NCBI GenBank assembly: GCA_024277955.1
Contig: JAJRUE010000254.1
Coordinates: 1 to 31,333 of the forward strand
DNA from: Alphaproteobacteria bacterium
GTDB lineage: Bacteria; Pseudomonadota; Alphaproteobacteria; Rhodobacterales; Rhodobacteraceae
DNA: 31,333 bases
Reading direction: 5' to 3'
The translations under genes were made by a program, and so were the position numbers. The notes below the pieces were generated by a model, which saw only the letters and a list, made by a program, of their open reading frames with translations, ran no database searches and was not told the DNA's origin. Positions 8,865 to 15,502 of the stretch are shown one piece after another (within the stretch, counting starts at the first letter, position 1; each line of letters opens with the position of its first letter).

Positions 8865-9170
8865 TTACCCCTTCATCACGTTGACGTCTTCAACGTCGAT
8901 GGTGCCCCGGTTGCGGAAGAAGGTGACCAGGATCGCCAGCCCGATCGCCGCCTCGGCCGCCGCCACCGTCAGGATGAACATGGTGAAGACCTGCCCGACC
9001 AGGTCGCCGAGATAGGAAGAAAACGCGATCATGTTGATGTTGACCGCAAGCAGCATCAGCTCGATCGACATCAGCAGGATGATCACGTTCTTGCGGTTCA
9101 GGAAAAGCCCGAAGATGCCGATGACAAACAGCCCCGCGGCCACGCTCAGGTAATGTTCAAGTCCGATCAT
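8865..9170 (-). CDS. nuoK: NADH-quinone oxidoreductase subunit K
   Basis: A 101-residue three-helix membrane subunit of complex I. The sequence MIGLEHYLSVAAGLFVIGIF at the N-terminus is typical. The membrane glutamates in SIELMLLAVNIN and AAAEAAIGLAI are present; they belong to the charged pathway next to NuoN/NuoJ. The reading frame extends 16 codons further upstream, but the ATG at 9170 is chosen because the family starts there and a GAGGGA ribosome-binding sequence lies about 5 nt before it. The start falls inside the small ORF at 9157-9273 (14-nt overlap). The stop is 6 nt before nuoL. Confidence 0.97.
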   Translation of the reverse strand: MIGLEHYLSVAAGLFVIGIFGLFLNRKNVIILLMSIELMLLAVNINMIAFSSYLGDLVGQVFTMFILTVAAAEAAIGLAILVTFFRNRGTIDVEDVNVMKG

Positions 9171-9273
9171 CTTGTCCCTCAAACCTTCTTTTCTTTTCGC
9201 GCTGTCGCCGTCGCGCAACCACCACCAGGGCGGCGATCATCGCCAGCACGATGAGCGCGCGAACGATGTTCAC
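9157..9273 (-). CDS. Candidate 38-aa single-helix membrane protein between nuoJ and nuoK
   Basis: A short frame starts with GTG at 9273, overlapping the nuoJ stop by 4 nt (GTGA), and ends with TGA at 9157-9159, inside nuoK. It encodes 38 residues. After a start MNIVRA, a hydrophobic run LIVLAMIAALVVVA is long enough for one membrane span, and a strongly basic tail RRRQREKKRR follows, so the C-terminus would be cytoplasmic by the positive-inside rule. It fills a roughly 100-bp gap that is otherwise unexplained in an operon where genes are packed by overlaps. I know no family for it. Alternatively it is an untranslated spacer carrying the nuoK ribosome-binding site. Confidence 0.55.
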   Translation of the reverse strand: MNIVRALIVLAMIAALVVVARRRQREKKRRFEGQDDRT

Positions 9274-9884
9274 AGCCCCTGCCCCGGTTTCACGTCCTTC
9301 AATTCCATTGCCTTGGCCGGATCGCGGTGCATCTGGGCAATCACGTTCTGGCGCTTTACCCCGGTGCGGTGGCGCAGCGTCAGCACGATCGCGCCGATCA
9401 TCGCCACCAGCAGGATCAGCCCGGCAAGCTGGAACAGCAGGATGTAGTCGTCATAGATCAGCTGGCCCAGGGCGGCGGTGTTCTGCACCTCGTTCAGGTC
9501 CGGCGTCACCGCCGCGCGCAGCCCCATCGCCTGGTCGGAAAACTGCCAGACCCCGATCGCCATCCCCAGCTGCATCAGGATGATCACCCCGATCAGCAGC
9601 CCCAGCGGCATGTATTGCACCATCCCCGCCTTGAGTTCGCTGAAGTCCACATCCAGCATCATCACCACGAACAGGAACAGCACCATCACCGCACCGACGT
9701 AGACGATGACCAGCAGCATGGCGACGAATTCCGCCCCCAGCAGCACAAACAGCCCGGCCGAGGACAGAAACGCGAGGATCAGCCACAGCACCGAATGCAC
9801 CGGGTTGCGGGAAACCACCGTCATCATGCCGCCGGTCAGCACCGACAGCGCAAAGACGTAAAAGGCAAAATCGGCGACGCTCAT
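9270..9884 (-). CDS. nuoJ: NADH-quinone oxidoreductase subunit J
   Basis: A 204-residue membrane subunit of complex I with five predicted helices. The highly conserved TM3 segment LLVIVYVGAVMVLFLFVVMM is present and is followed by LDVDFSE. In known structures this helix switches between alpha and pi-bulge forms. The N-terminus MSVADFAFYVFALSVL and the motif NPVHSVLWLILAF are also typical. The ATG at 9884 overlaps the stop of the preceding carboxymuconolactone-decarboxylase-family gene by 4 nt (ATGA). The stop overlaps the GTG of the small ORF downstream. The C-terminal 40 residues after the last helix are hydrophilic. Confidence 0.98.
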   Translation of the reverse strand: MSVADFAFYVFALSVLTGGMMTVVSRNPVHSVLWLILAFLSSAGLFVLLGAEFVAMLLVIVYVGAVMVLFLFVVMMLDVDFSELKAGMVQYMPLGLLIGVIILMQLGMAIGVWQFSDQAMGLRAAVTPDLNEVQNTAALGQLIYDDYILLFQLAGLILLVAMIGAIVLTLRHRTGVKRQNVIAQMHRDPAKAMELKDVKPGQGL

Positions 9885-10288
9885 GCATCCCCTCCTTCTT
9901 GTTCGGCAAAGACATCGCGGGCAAAGCCCAGCGCGCGGGTCATCGCGGGCAGACCGCCAAGCACCGACATCTGCGTGATCGTTTCGGCAATTTCCTGTTC
10001 GCTCGCCCCGGCCTCAAGCGCATGCGCCACCGTCGCCTTGAACATCGGTTCAAGCGGCGCGCCCTGCACCGTCATGCCCGCCAGCATCGCCAGCAGCCGG
10101 GTGCGCGCATCCAGCCCGCCCTTGTTCAAGGCGTTTCCCCAGAACAGGTCCATCATTTCCTTGGGGAGCGTGGGCATCATCTTTTCGAACCCGGCCGCCT
10201 GGAACTTTTCCATGGCAGGGTTGAAGGTGCGGACCATTTCCTGGCCCTGCGCCATCATCTGCTCGAAAAGTCTGGCGAAATCGCTCAT
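9881..10288 (-). CDS. Carboxymuconolactone decarboxylase (CMD) family protein, cysteine-free
   Basis: A 135-residue soluble, helical protein. Residues about 50-128 look like the CMD/AhpD fold: GGLDARTRLLAMLAGMTVQG, then HALEAGASEQEIAETITQMSVLGGLPAMTRAL. AhpD-type members need a CxxC pair for peroxidase activity; this protein has no cysteine at all, so that activity is excluded. The N-terminal 45 residues (FARLFEQMMAQGQEMVRTF, AMEKFQAAGFEKMMPTLP) are Met-rich and lie outside the core domain. The start is the ATG at 10288, which overlaps the nuoI stop by 4 nt; the stop overlaps nuoJ by 4 nt. The tight coupling between two complex I genes suggests a complex I-related role, but the function is unknown. 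Confidence 0.9.
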   Translation of the reverse strand: MSDFARLFEQMMAQGQEMVRTFNPAMEKFQAAGFEKMMPTLPKEMMDLFWGNALNKGGLDARTRLLAMLAGMTVQGAPLEPMFKATVAHALEAGASEQEIAETITQMSVLGGLPAMTRALGFARDVFAEQEGGDA

Positions 10289-10776
10289 CGGTAGGGGGCG
10301 TCCAGTTCCAGGTTGCGGGCGATCTCGGCTTCCCACATCTCGCCGTTGGCGAGCAGCTTTTCCTTGTCGTAGAACAGCTCTTCGCGGGTCTCGGTGGAAA
10401 ACTCGAAATTCGGGCCTTCGACGATGGCATCCACCGGGCAGGCTTCCTGACAGAAACCGCAGTAGATGCATTTCGTCATGTCGATATCGTAGCGCGTGGT
10501 GCGGCGCGAGCCGTCTTCGCGCGGCTCGGCGTCGATGGTGATGGCCTGGGCCGGGCAGATCGCTTCGCACAGCTTGCAGGCGATGCAGCGTTCTTCGCCG
10601 CTGGGGTAGCGGCGCAGCGCGTGTTCGCCGCGAAAGCGCGGGCTCAGCGGCCCCTTTTCATGCGGGTAGTTCAGCGTCGCCTTGGGGGCGAAGAAATACT
10701 TGAGCCCCAGCTTGAAGCCGATCACGAAATCCCACAGCAGGAAATACTTGGCCGAACGCACATAGTCGAAAGCCAT
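10285..10776 (-). CDS. nuoI: NADH-quinone oxidoreductase subunit I
   Basis: A 163-residue peripheral-arm subunit of complex I carrying two [4Fe-4S] clusters (N6a and N6b) that pass electrons towards NuoB. Two ferredoxin motifs are intact: CIACKLCEAICP with Cys64, 67, 70 and 74, and CIYCGFCQEACP with Cys103, 106, 109 and 113. The N-terminus MAFDYVRSAKYFLLWDF is the amphipathic membrane-associated helix seen in mitochondria-like NuoI. The frame runs upstream, but the ATG at 10776 is chosen because a GGAGGG ribosome-binding sequence precedes it and longer starts would enter nuoH. It begins 4 nt after the nuoH stop. Confidence 0.98.
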   Translation of the reverse strand: MAFDYVRSAKYFLLWDFVIGFKLGLKYFFAPKATLNYPHEKGPLSPRFRGEHALRRYPSGEERCIACKLCEAICPAQAITIDAEPREDGSRRTTRYDIDMTKCIYCGFCQEACPVDAIVEGPNFEFSTETREELFYDKEKLLANGEMWEAEIARNLELDAPYR

Positions 10777-10780
10777 TGTC

Positions 10781-11818
10781 TTACCCTCCCACGGCCCAGC
10801 GCGCGTAAGCGCCGCCGAACCATCCGAATTGCGCCGCAAAGGCCACATAGACCACCCAGGCCAGGCTCAGCGGCAGAAACACCTTCCAGCCGATGCGCAT
10901 CAACTGATCGTAGCGGTAGCGCGGGGTGATCGCCTTGACCATCGCGAAGATGAAGAAGAAGAACGCCATCTTGCCGATCATCCACAGCACCCCGTCGGGG
11001 ATGCCCGGGATCGGCGACAGCCAGCCGCCGAAGAACAGCAGCGTTACCAGCGCGCACATCAGGAAGATGGCGATATATTCGCCGGCCATGAACAGCAGGA
11101 ACGGGGTGGCGGAATATTCCACCTGGTAGCCGGCCACCAGTTCGCTTTCCGCTTCCGGCAGGTCGAACGGCGGGCGGTTGGTTTCGGCCAGCGCCGAGAT
11201 GAAGAACAGGAACACCATCGGGAATTGCGGCAGCCAGTACCAGCTGAACAGCCCGTAGGCCCCGTCCTGCGCCGCCACGATATCGGAAAAGTTCATCGAG
11301 CCGGTGGACAGGATCACCCCGATGATGATCAGCCCGATCGACACCTCGTAGGACACCATCTGCGCAGCGCTGCGCAGCGCCCCCAGGAACGGGTATTTCG
11401 AGTTCGAAGCCCAGCCGCCCATGATCACGCCATAGACTTCCAGGCTGGACATGGCGAAAACGTAAAGGATCGCCACGTTGATGTCGGACAGCACCCAGCC
11501 GTCGTTGAACGGGATCACCGCCCAGGCGATGATCGCCAGCACGAAGGAAATCATCGGCGCCAGCATGAACACCGTCTTGTCGGCGCCTGCCGGGATAACC
11601 ACCTCTTTCACCACGTATTTCAGCGCGTCCGCGACCGATTGCAGGATGCCGTAGACGCCGACCACGTTGGGCCCGCGGCGCATCTGCACGGCGGCCCAGA
11701 TCTTGCGGTCGCCATAGACGAGGAACAAGAGCGAGATCATCACGAAGGCCACCACCAGGACGCTTTGCGCCAGGATCAGGATGAACGTGCCAAAGGGTGT
11801 CGCCAGAAATTCAGCCAT
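10781..11818 (-). CDS. nuoH: NADH-quinone oxidoreductase subunit H
   Basis: A 345-residue, roughly eight-helix membrane subunit that joins the membrane and peripheral arms of complex I and forms part of the quinone chamber. Typical segments are YGDRKIWAAVQMRRGPNVVG (residues 34-53) and the acidic loop AETNRPPFDLPEAESELVAG, whose charged residues lead from the quinone site into the proton channel, followed by YQVEYS. RYDQLMRIGWKVFLPLSL sits near the C-terminus. The ATG at 11818 is preceded by GAGGA about 11 nt upstream and lies 14 nt after the stop of the lipoprotein gene. Confidence 0.98.
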   Translation of the reverse strand: MAEFLATPFGTFILILAQSVLVVAFVMISLLFLVYGDRKIWAAVQMRRGPNVVGVYGILQSVADALKYVVKEVVIPAGADKTVFMLAPMISFVLAIIAWAVIPFNDGWVLSDINVAILYVFAMSSLEVYGVIMGGWASNSKYPFLGALRSAAQMVSYEVSIGLIIIGVILSTGSMNFSDIVAAQDGAYGLFSWYWLPQFPMVFLFFISALAETNRPPFDLPEAESELVAGYQVEYSATPFLLFMAGEYIAIFLMCALVTLLFFGGWLSPIPGIPDGVLWMIGKMAFFFFIFAMVKAITPRYRYDQLMRIGWKVFLPLSLAWVVYVAFAAQFGWFGGAYARWAVGG

Positions 11819-11832
11819 TTTGCTTCATGTCC

Positions 11833-12291
11833 TCATACCGTCGGTATGCCTTGAGCCACGCAACCCTGGGTCGTGACTTCCGCATCAATCCTGCGCAGAC
11901 CCGCGGGCAAGGCCCGCGAAATGGTGTAAACCGCATCTGCGCGCCAAACGCCACCCTCAAATGACACATTTGTGACCACGTGGCGGGCGAAACCGTAGCC
12001 CTTGGTCAGGGCGTATTGCGCCGCGACGCAGCGGGCGTAGGCGCTGATATCCCGCTGATCGCGTGCGCCGGTCATTTCCACGCTGATTTCAACGATGTCG
12101 CCAGACTGGCGCAAGGCCTGCACGCCACGGTAAACCGGGGTGAACCCGGCGCCGGTTGCTGCGCCCGCATCAGACGCGGTGTCGGGCGCCACGCCGGGGG
12201 TCGGGCCGGGGGGCGCACCGGCGCAACCGGCCAGCAGGCCGCCGGCCACCGCCATCGCCGCAAGGCCGGGATATGCACCCGCCTGCAGCAC
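11833..12291 (-). CDS. Candidate lipoprotein of unknown function between nuoG and nuoH
   Basis: A 152-residue protein starting with GTG at 12291, whose first base is the last base of the nuoG stop (TAGTG). The N-terminus has a hydrophobic stretch ending in a good lipobox, GGLLAGC with Ala next, then a Pro/Ala-rich linker (GAPPGPTPGVAPD). The folded part, from about residue 50, has alternating polar and hydrophobic strands (IVEISVEMTGA, WRADAVYTISRAL) and two further cysteines, in ARCVAAQYA and near the C-terminus in TQGCVAQ. The signal region has no basic residues, which is unusual. An ATG at 12255 would leave too short a signal. I recognise no family; a periplasmic or outer-membrane location is inferred from the lipobox. 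Confidence 0.75.
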   Translation of the reverse strand: MLQAGAYPGLAAMAVAGGLLAGCAGAPPGPTPGVAPDTASDAGAATGAGFTPVYRGVQALRQSGDIVEISVEMTGARDQRDISAYARCVAAQYALTKGYGFARHVVTNVSFEGGVWRADAVYTISRALPAGLRRIDAEVTTQGCVAQGIPTV

Positions 12292-14309
12292 TATTCGGCC
12301 GCCATGTCCGGCTTGGCGCGCGATTTCGCCAGCGCCGACATTTCCGCCATCAGCTGGCTGGCGCGCGCGATCGGGTTGGTCAGCCAGAAATCGCCCAGCG
12401 CGTTGCGGAACGCCGCCTTGCCGGGTTTTTTCGGCTTCAGCGGCTGCCAGTCGTTTTCCGGCACCTGGTCGATGGCGCCCAGATGCGGCACCTCTTCCAC
12501 CAGCGCGCGGCGAAGCTCGCCCAGGCTGTCCCAGGGCAGTGCGTCGCCCAGCTCGCCCGAGAGCGCCCGCAGGATGGCCCAGTTTTCCTTGGCCTCGCCC
12601 GGTGGGAAACAGGCCCGCAGCGCCAGCTGAGGCCGCCCTTCGGTGTTCACGAACAGCCCCTGTTCCTCGGTCCAGGCGGCCGCCGGCAGGATCAGGTCGG
12701 CCCGGTGCGCCCCGCGGTCGCCGTGGCTGCCCTGGTAGATGACAAAGGCGGTGTCGTCGATCTCGACCTCGTCGGCGCCCAGGTTGTAGACCACGTCCAC
12801 GCCCTCGATCGCCGCGGCCAGCCCTCCTTCGGTGGTGCAGCCCGCGTCCATCGCCCCCACCCGCGACGCCGCCGTGTGCAGCACCAGCAGTTTGGAGCCG
12901 GTCGCCTCGGCCAGTTGCATCGCGGCGGCCAGCACCGCTTCGCCATCGGCTTCGTTGATCGCGCCCTGGCCGACGATCACCAGCGACGGCACCTCGAGCA
13001 CCTTGGTGAACTTGTGGTCCAGCAGCCCCATCAGCGCCGCGCGGTCGGTGCCGACATGCGCATATTCATACGTCAGATCAACGGCTTGCCCCACCAGCCC
13101 GATATCGGCGCCGTTCAGCCAGGCCTTGCGGATGCGCGCATTCAGCACCGGCGCTTCCACCGCCGGGTTGGTGCCGATCAGCTGGATCATCTGCGCGTTG
13201 TCGATATCCTCGATGCGTGCCGTGCCCACATAGGCCGACCGGTTGCCCGCCGGCAGGCGCGCCCCGTCGATCCGGCATTCGGCGTTGCCGCCCAGCCCGT
13301 CCAGCAGCTTTTTCAGCGACCAGGCCGCTTCCACCGGCGCCAGGTCGCCGATCAGCCCGGCCACCTTCTTGCCCTTCATCGCGTCGGCGGCGGCGGCGAG
13401 CGCCTCATCCCAGCCCACCGGCACCAGACGCGCGCCCTTGCGCAGGTAGGGCCGGTCCAGCCGCTGGCGCTTCAGCCCGTCCCAGACAAAGCGGGTCTTG
13501 TCGGAAATCCATTCTTCGTTCACGCCATCGTGGTTGCGCGGCAGAATGCGCATCACCTGCCGGCCCTTGGTATCGACGCGGATGTTGCTGCCCAGCGCGT
13601 CCATCACGTCGATGGTCTCGGTCTTGGTCAGCTCCCACGGGCGCGCGGTAAAGGCGTAGGGCTTGTTGGTGAGCGCGCCCACCGGGCACAGGTCGATGAT
13701 GTTGCCCTGCAGGTTGCTGTCGATCAGCGCGCCCAGATAGGTGGTGATCTCGGCGTCTTCGCCGCGCCCGGTCTGGCCCATCACCGTGACGCCCGCCACT
13801 TCCGACGTGAAGCGCACGCAGCGGGTGCAGGAAATGCAGCGCGTCATGGTGGTGGCCACCAGCGGCCCCAGATCCAGGTCTTCGCTGGCGCGCTTGGGTT
13901 CGCGGTAGCGCGAGAAATCGACGCCATAGGCCATCGCCTGATCCTGCAGGTCGCATTCGCCGCCCTGGTCGCAGATCGGGCAATCGAGCGGGTGGTTGAT
14001 CAGCAGGAATTCCATCACCCCTTCGCGGGCCTTCTTGACCATCGGGCTGTTGGTCTTGACCACCGGCGGCTGGCCTTCGGGGCCGGGGCGCAGGTCGCGC
14101 ACCTGCATCGCGCAAGAGGCGGCGGGTTTCGGCGGGCCGCCGACCACCTCTACCAGGCACATGCGGCAGTTGCCGGCGATCGAGAGCCGTTCATGGTAGC
14201 AGAAACGCGGCACCTCGATCCCGGCCTCTTCGCAGGCCTGGATCAGGGTCATGGCGCCGGGCACTTCCAGTTCGATCCCGTCGATCACGATCTTGCGCAA
14301 GTCAGACAT
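12291..14309 (-). CDS. nuoG: NADH-quinone oxidoreductase subunit G
   Basis: A 672-residue subunit of the NADH-dehydrogenase module of complex I. The [2Fe-2S] N1b ligands are Cys37, 48, 51 and 66. The His-coordinated [4Fe-4S] N5 site is His106 with Cys110, 113 and 119 (NHPLDCPICDQGGEC). The N4 cluster is Cys158, 161, 164 (CISCTRC) with Cys208 (DLCPVGALT). No CxxCxxxC motif follows, so the extra N7 cluster of E. coli-type NuoG is absent and the protein is mitochondria-like in length and ligands. The C-terminal half is molybdopterin-oxidoreductase-like without its cofactor. It starts at the ATG at 14309 after AGCAGGTG. The stop overlaps the lipoprotein GTG by 1 nt. Confidence 0.98.
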   Translation of the reverse strand: MSDLRKIVIDGIELEVPGAMTLIQACEEAGIEVPRFCYHERLSIAGNCRMCLVEVVGGPPKPAASCAMQVRDLRPGPEGQPPVVKTNSPMVKKAREGVMEFLLINHPLDCPICDQGGECDLQDQAMAYGVDFSRYREPKRASEDLDLGPLVATTMTRCISCTRCVRFTSEVAGVTVMGQTGRGEDAEITTYLGALIDSNLQGNIIDLCPVGALTNKPYAFTARPWELTKTETIDVMDALGSNIRVDTKGRQVMRILPRNHDGVNEEWISDKTRFVWDGLKRQRLDRPYLRKGARLVPVGWDEALAAAADAMKGKKVAGLIGDLAPVEAAWSLKKLLDGLGGNAECRIDGARLPAGNRSAYVGTARIEDIDNAQMIQLIGTNPAVEAPVLNARIRKAWLNGADIGLVGQAVDLTYEYAHVGTDRAALMGLLDHKFTKVLEVPSLVIVGQGAINEADGEAVLAAAMQLAEATGSKLLVLHTAASRVGAMDAGCTTEGGLAAAIEGVDVVYNLGADEVEIDDTAFVIYQGSHGDRGAHRADLILPAAAWTEEQGLFVNTEGRPQLALRACFPPGEAKENWAILRALSGELGDALPWDSLGELRRALVEEVPHLGAIDQVPENDWQPLKPKKPGKAAFRNALGDFWLTNPIARASQLMAEMSALAKSRAKPDMAAE

Positions 14310-14378
14310 TCAATTCACCTGCTTTCGTCACGGGGTCCAGCGAGCGGCCCCCTTGGGGTTTCCTTTGCCGCCAGGCAA

Positions 14379-14846
14379 TCACTTCCACGACCAGATCAGT
14401 TGGCCGATCAGCGACTTGCTGGCAATTTCGGCGCGCCCAAGCGCGCAATACGTCTCTTTTTCGCCCTCGACAACACCGTTTTTCAGCATGTAGTCGCGGG
14501 CTTCGCGTTCCAGGCGGGCGCGGTCCTCGGGCGACCGGATGAAGGCCTGGATCTGTTCGTCCGTGTAGCCCAGCGACCGGGCGTAGCGTTCCAGTTCCCG
14601 GACCTTGCGAAGCGCCACGAAAATGCGCGCCGAGATCGACGGGCAGTTGCGCCGGATCGTGTCGCCGATGGCGGCGGCGCGCAGCGTATCGTTGACGAAG
14701 CGGTTTTGCGAAAGCGGCGGCAGGGTCTGGGCCATGGCGGGCAGACCGGCCACGCCAAGGGCCAGCCCGGCCAGCGCCGATCTGAAGGCGGCGGCGCGGC
14801 GGCTGCCATTTCGGCTGCCATTGCGGGGAAGAAAGCCGGGGGTCAT
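14379..14846 (-). CDS. Exported two-cysteine protein, DUF5333-like (copy 1)
   Basis: A 155-residue protein with a Sec signal peptide: an Arg-rich start, hydrophobic SALAGLALGVAGLPAMAQ, and likely cleavage after AMA. The mature part is helical with two cysteines, Cys in RRNCPSISAR and Cys in KETYCALGRAEI, exactly 66 residues apart. GY, PE and GV lie at fixed positions between them. This resembles DUF5333 as I remember it. The start is fixed by a perfect AAGGAG at 14855-14860, eight bases before the ATG at 14846; the frame upstream has none. It lies 69 nt before nuoG. The function is unknown; a periplasmic disulfide-bonded protein is inferred. Confidence 0.88.
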   Translation of the reverse strand: MTPGFLPRNGSRNGSRRAAAFRSALAGLALGVAGLPAMAQTLPPLSQNRFVNDTLRAAAIGDTIRRNCPSISARIFVALRKVRELERYARSLGYTDEQIQAFIRSPEDRARLEREARDYMLKNGVVEGEKETYCALGRAEIASKSLIGQLIWSWK

Positions 14847-15097
14847 TGAGGGCACTCCTTGCGGGCGGGCCGTGCGGCGGCGCCCGTTTCTGGCAGGGGC
14901 CCCTGTCGTCGGCCCGTTCACGCCCAGCTTTCGAGGGGCTGGCGCCCTTTGCGGCGCCGGGCGTCGATGCGCCCATTGCACCAGGGCCCGACGGCCCCGG
15001 CAGAGGTATCTTGCGTCGCGCCAGCCCGGCATCGCACCGACCGGCGCGAAGCGCGGCGCGCCAGCGCCCGGCGCGGGATATGGCGCCGTGGCCATCA
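14847..15097. other. 251-bp gap inside the nuo operon with GC-rich dyads
   Basis: This is the longest gene-free stretch of the window. I see no convincing ORF and no clear -35/-10 pair. It contains a perfect 12-bp palindrome CAGGGGCCCCTG (14894-14905) and a GGCGCC / GGCGCC hairpin with a 6-nt loop (14941-14958). It also has many GCGC-rich short repeats around 15045-15085. It could hold an mRNA stabilising or processing structure, or be a remnant of a degraded gene. Confidence 0.5.
14855..14860 (-). promoter_or_regulatory. Ribosome-binding site fixing the start of the DUF5333-like gene
   Basis: AAGGAG on the minus strand lies eight bases upstream of the ATG at 14846. It decides between this ATG and the much longer open frame that continues upstream to 15164. 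Confidence 0.85.
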
Positions 15098-15502
15098 TCA
15101 CCGCAGGCGCATCATCTTGGCGACGACCTTGTTTTCCCTGGCCTCGGCCCGGATCGCCTGGCAAAGCGCGTCGTCGCCGGTGGCGGCCACCCCGTGACGG
15201 GCGCGCAGATCGGCTTCGCGCCGGGCGATCTGGGCAAGCGCCTCGGGCGTCTGGAAATGGGTGGCGGCGGCGGTGGCGTCATAGCCGTCCTTCACCAGCC
15301 GCGACAACATTTCCAGCATCCGCGCCTGCACCTTTTTCGGCCGCTGGCTGATGCCGTCGCATTTGCCGTCGGCGGTGGTGGCGATGGAGATTTCCGCCAT
15401 CATATCATAGGCGTAGTCCGGCAAGCTCACATCCTGGGCCAGCGCCGCGCCCGCCCAAAGGGCCAGCCCGGTCAGTCCGCCGATAAAGCGCATCGCGATC
15501 AT
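15098..15502 (-). CDS. Exported two-cysteine protein, DUF5333-like (copy 2)
   Basis: A 134-residue protein with a signal peptide (MRFIGGLTGLALWAGAALAQ, cleavage after ALA). Its mature part shares the exact spacing of copy 1 (14379-14846). Taking the first Cys as 0, both have Ser at 4, Arg at 6, Gly-Tyr at 25-26, Pro-Glu at 38-39, Gly-Val at 56-57 and the second Cys at 66, with no gap. Overall identity is low, so they are old paralogues. The ATG at 15502 overlaps the methyltransferase stop by 4 nt and has GGGAG upstream; an ATG at 15493 is possible. The function is unknown. Confidence 0.85.
   Translation of the reverse strand: MIAMRFIGGLTGLALWAGAALAQDVSLPDYAYDMMAEISIATTADGKCDGISQRPKKVQARMLEMLSRLVKDGYDATAAATHFQTPEALAQIARREADLRARHGVAATGDDALCQAIRAEARENKVVAKMMRLR

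Noticed and set aside
6831..9254. Plus-strand open frame of 807 codons opposite nuoL/nuoK
   Set aside because: Antisense shadow of nuoL; the translation is His/Arg/Asp-rich and lacks motifs.
9881..10288. AhpD-type alkylhydroperoxidase
   Set aside because: The protein contains no cysteine, so the CxxC chemistry is impossible.
12156..14849. Plus-strand open frame of 897 codons opposite nuoG
   Set aside because: Antisense to nuoG, whose iron-sulfur ligands are all intact; codon-bias artefact.
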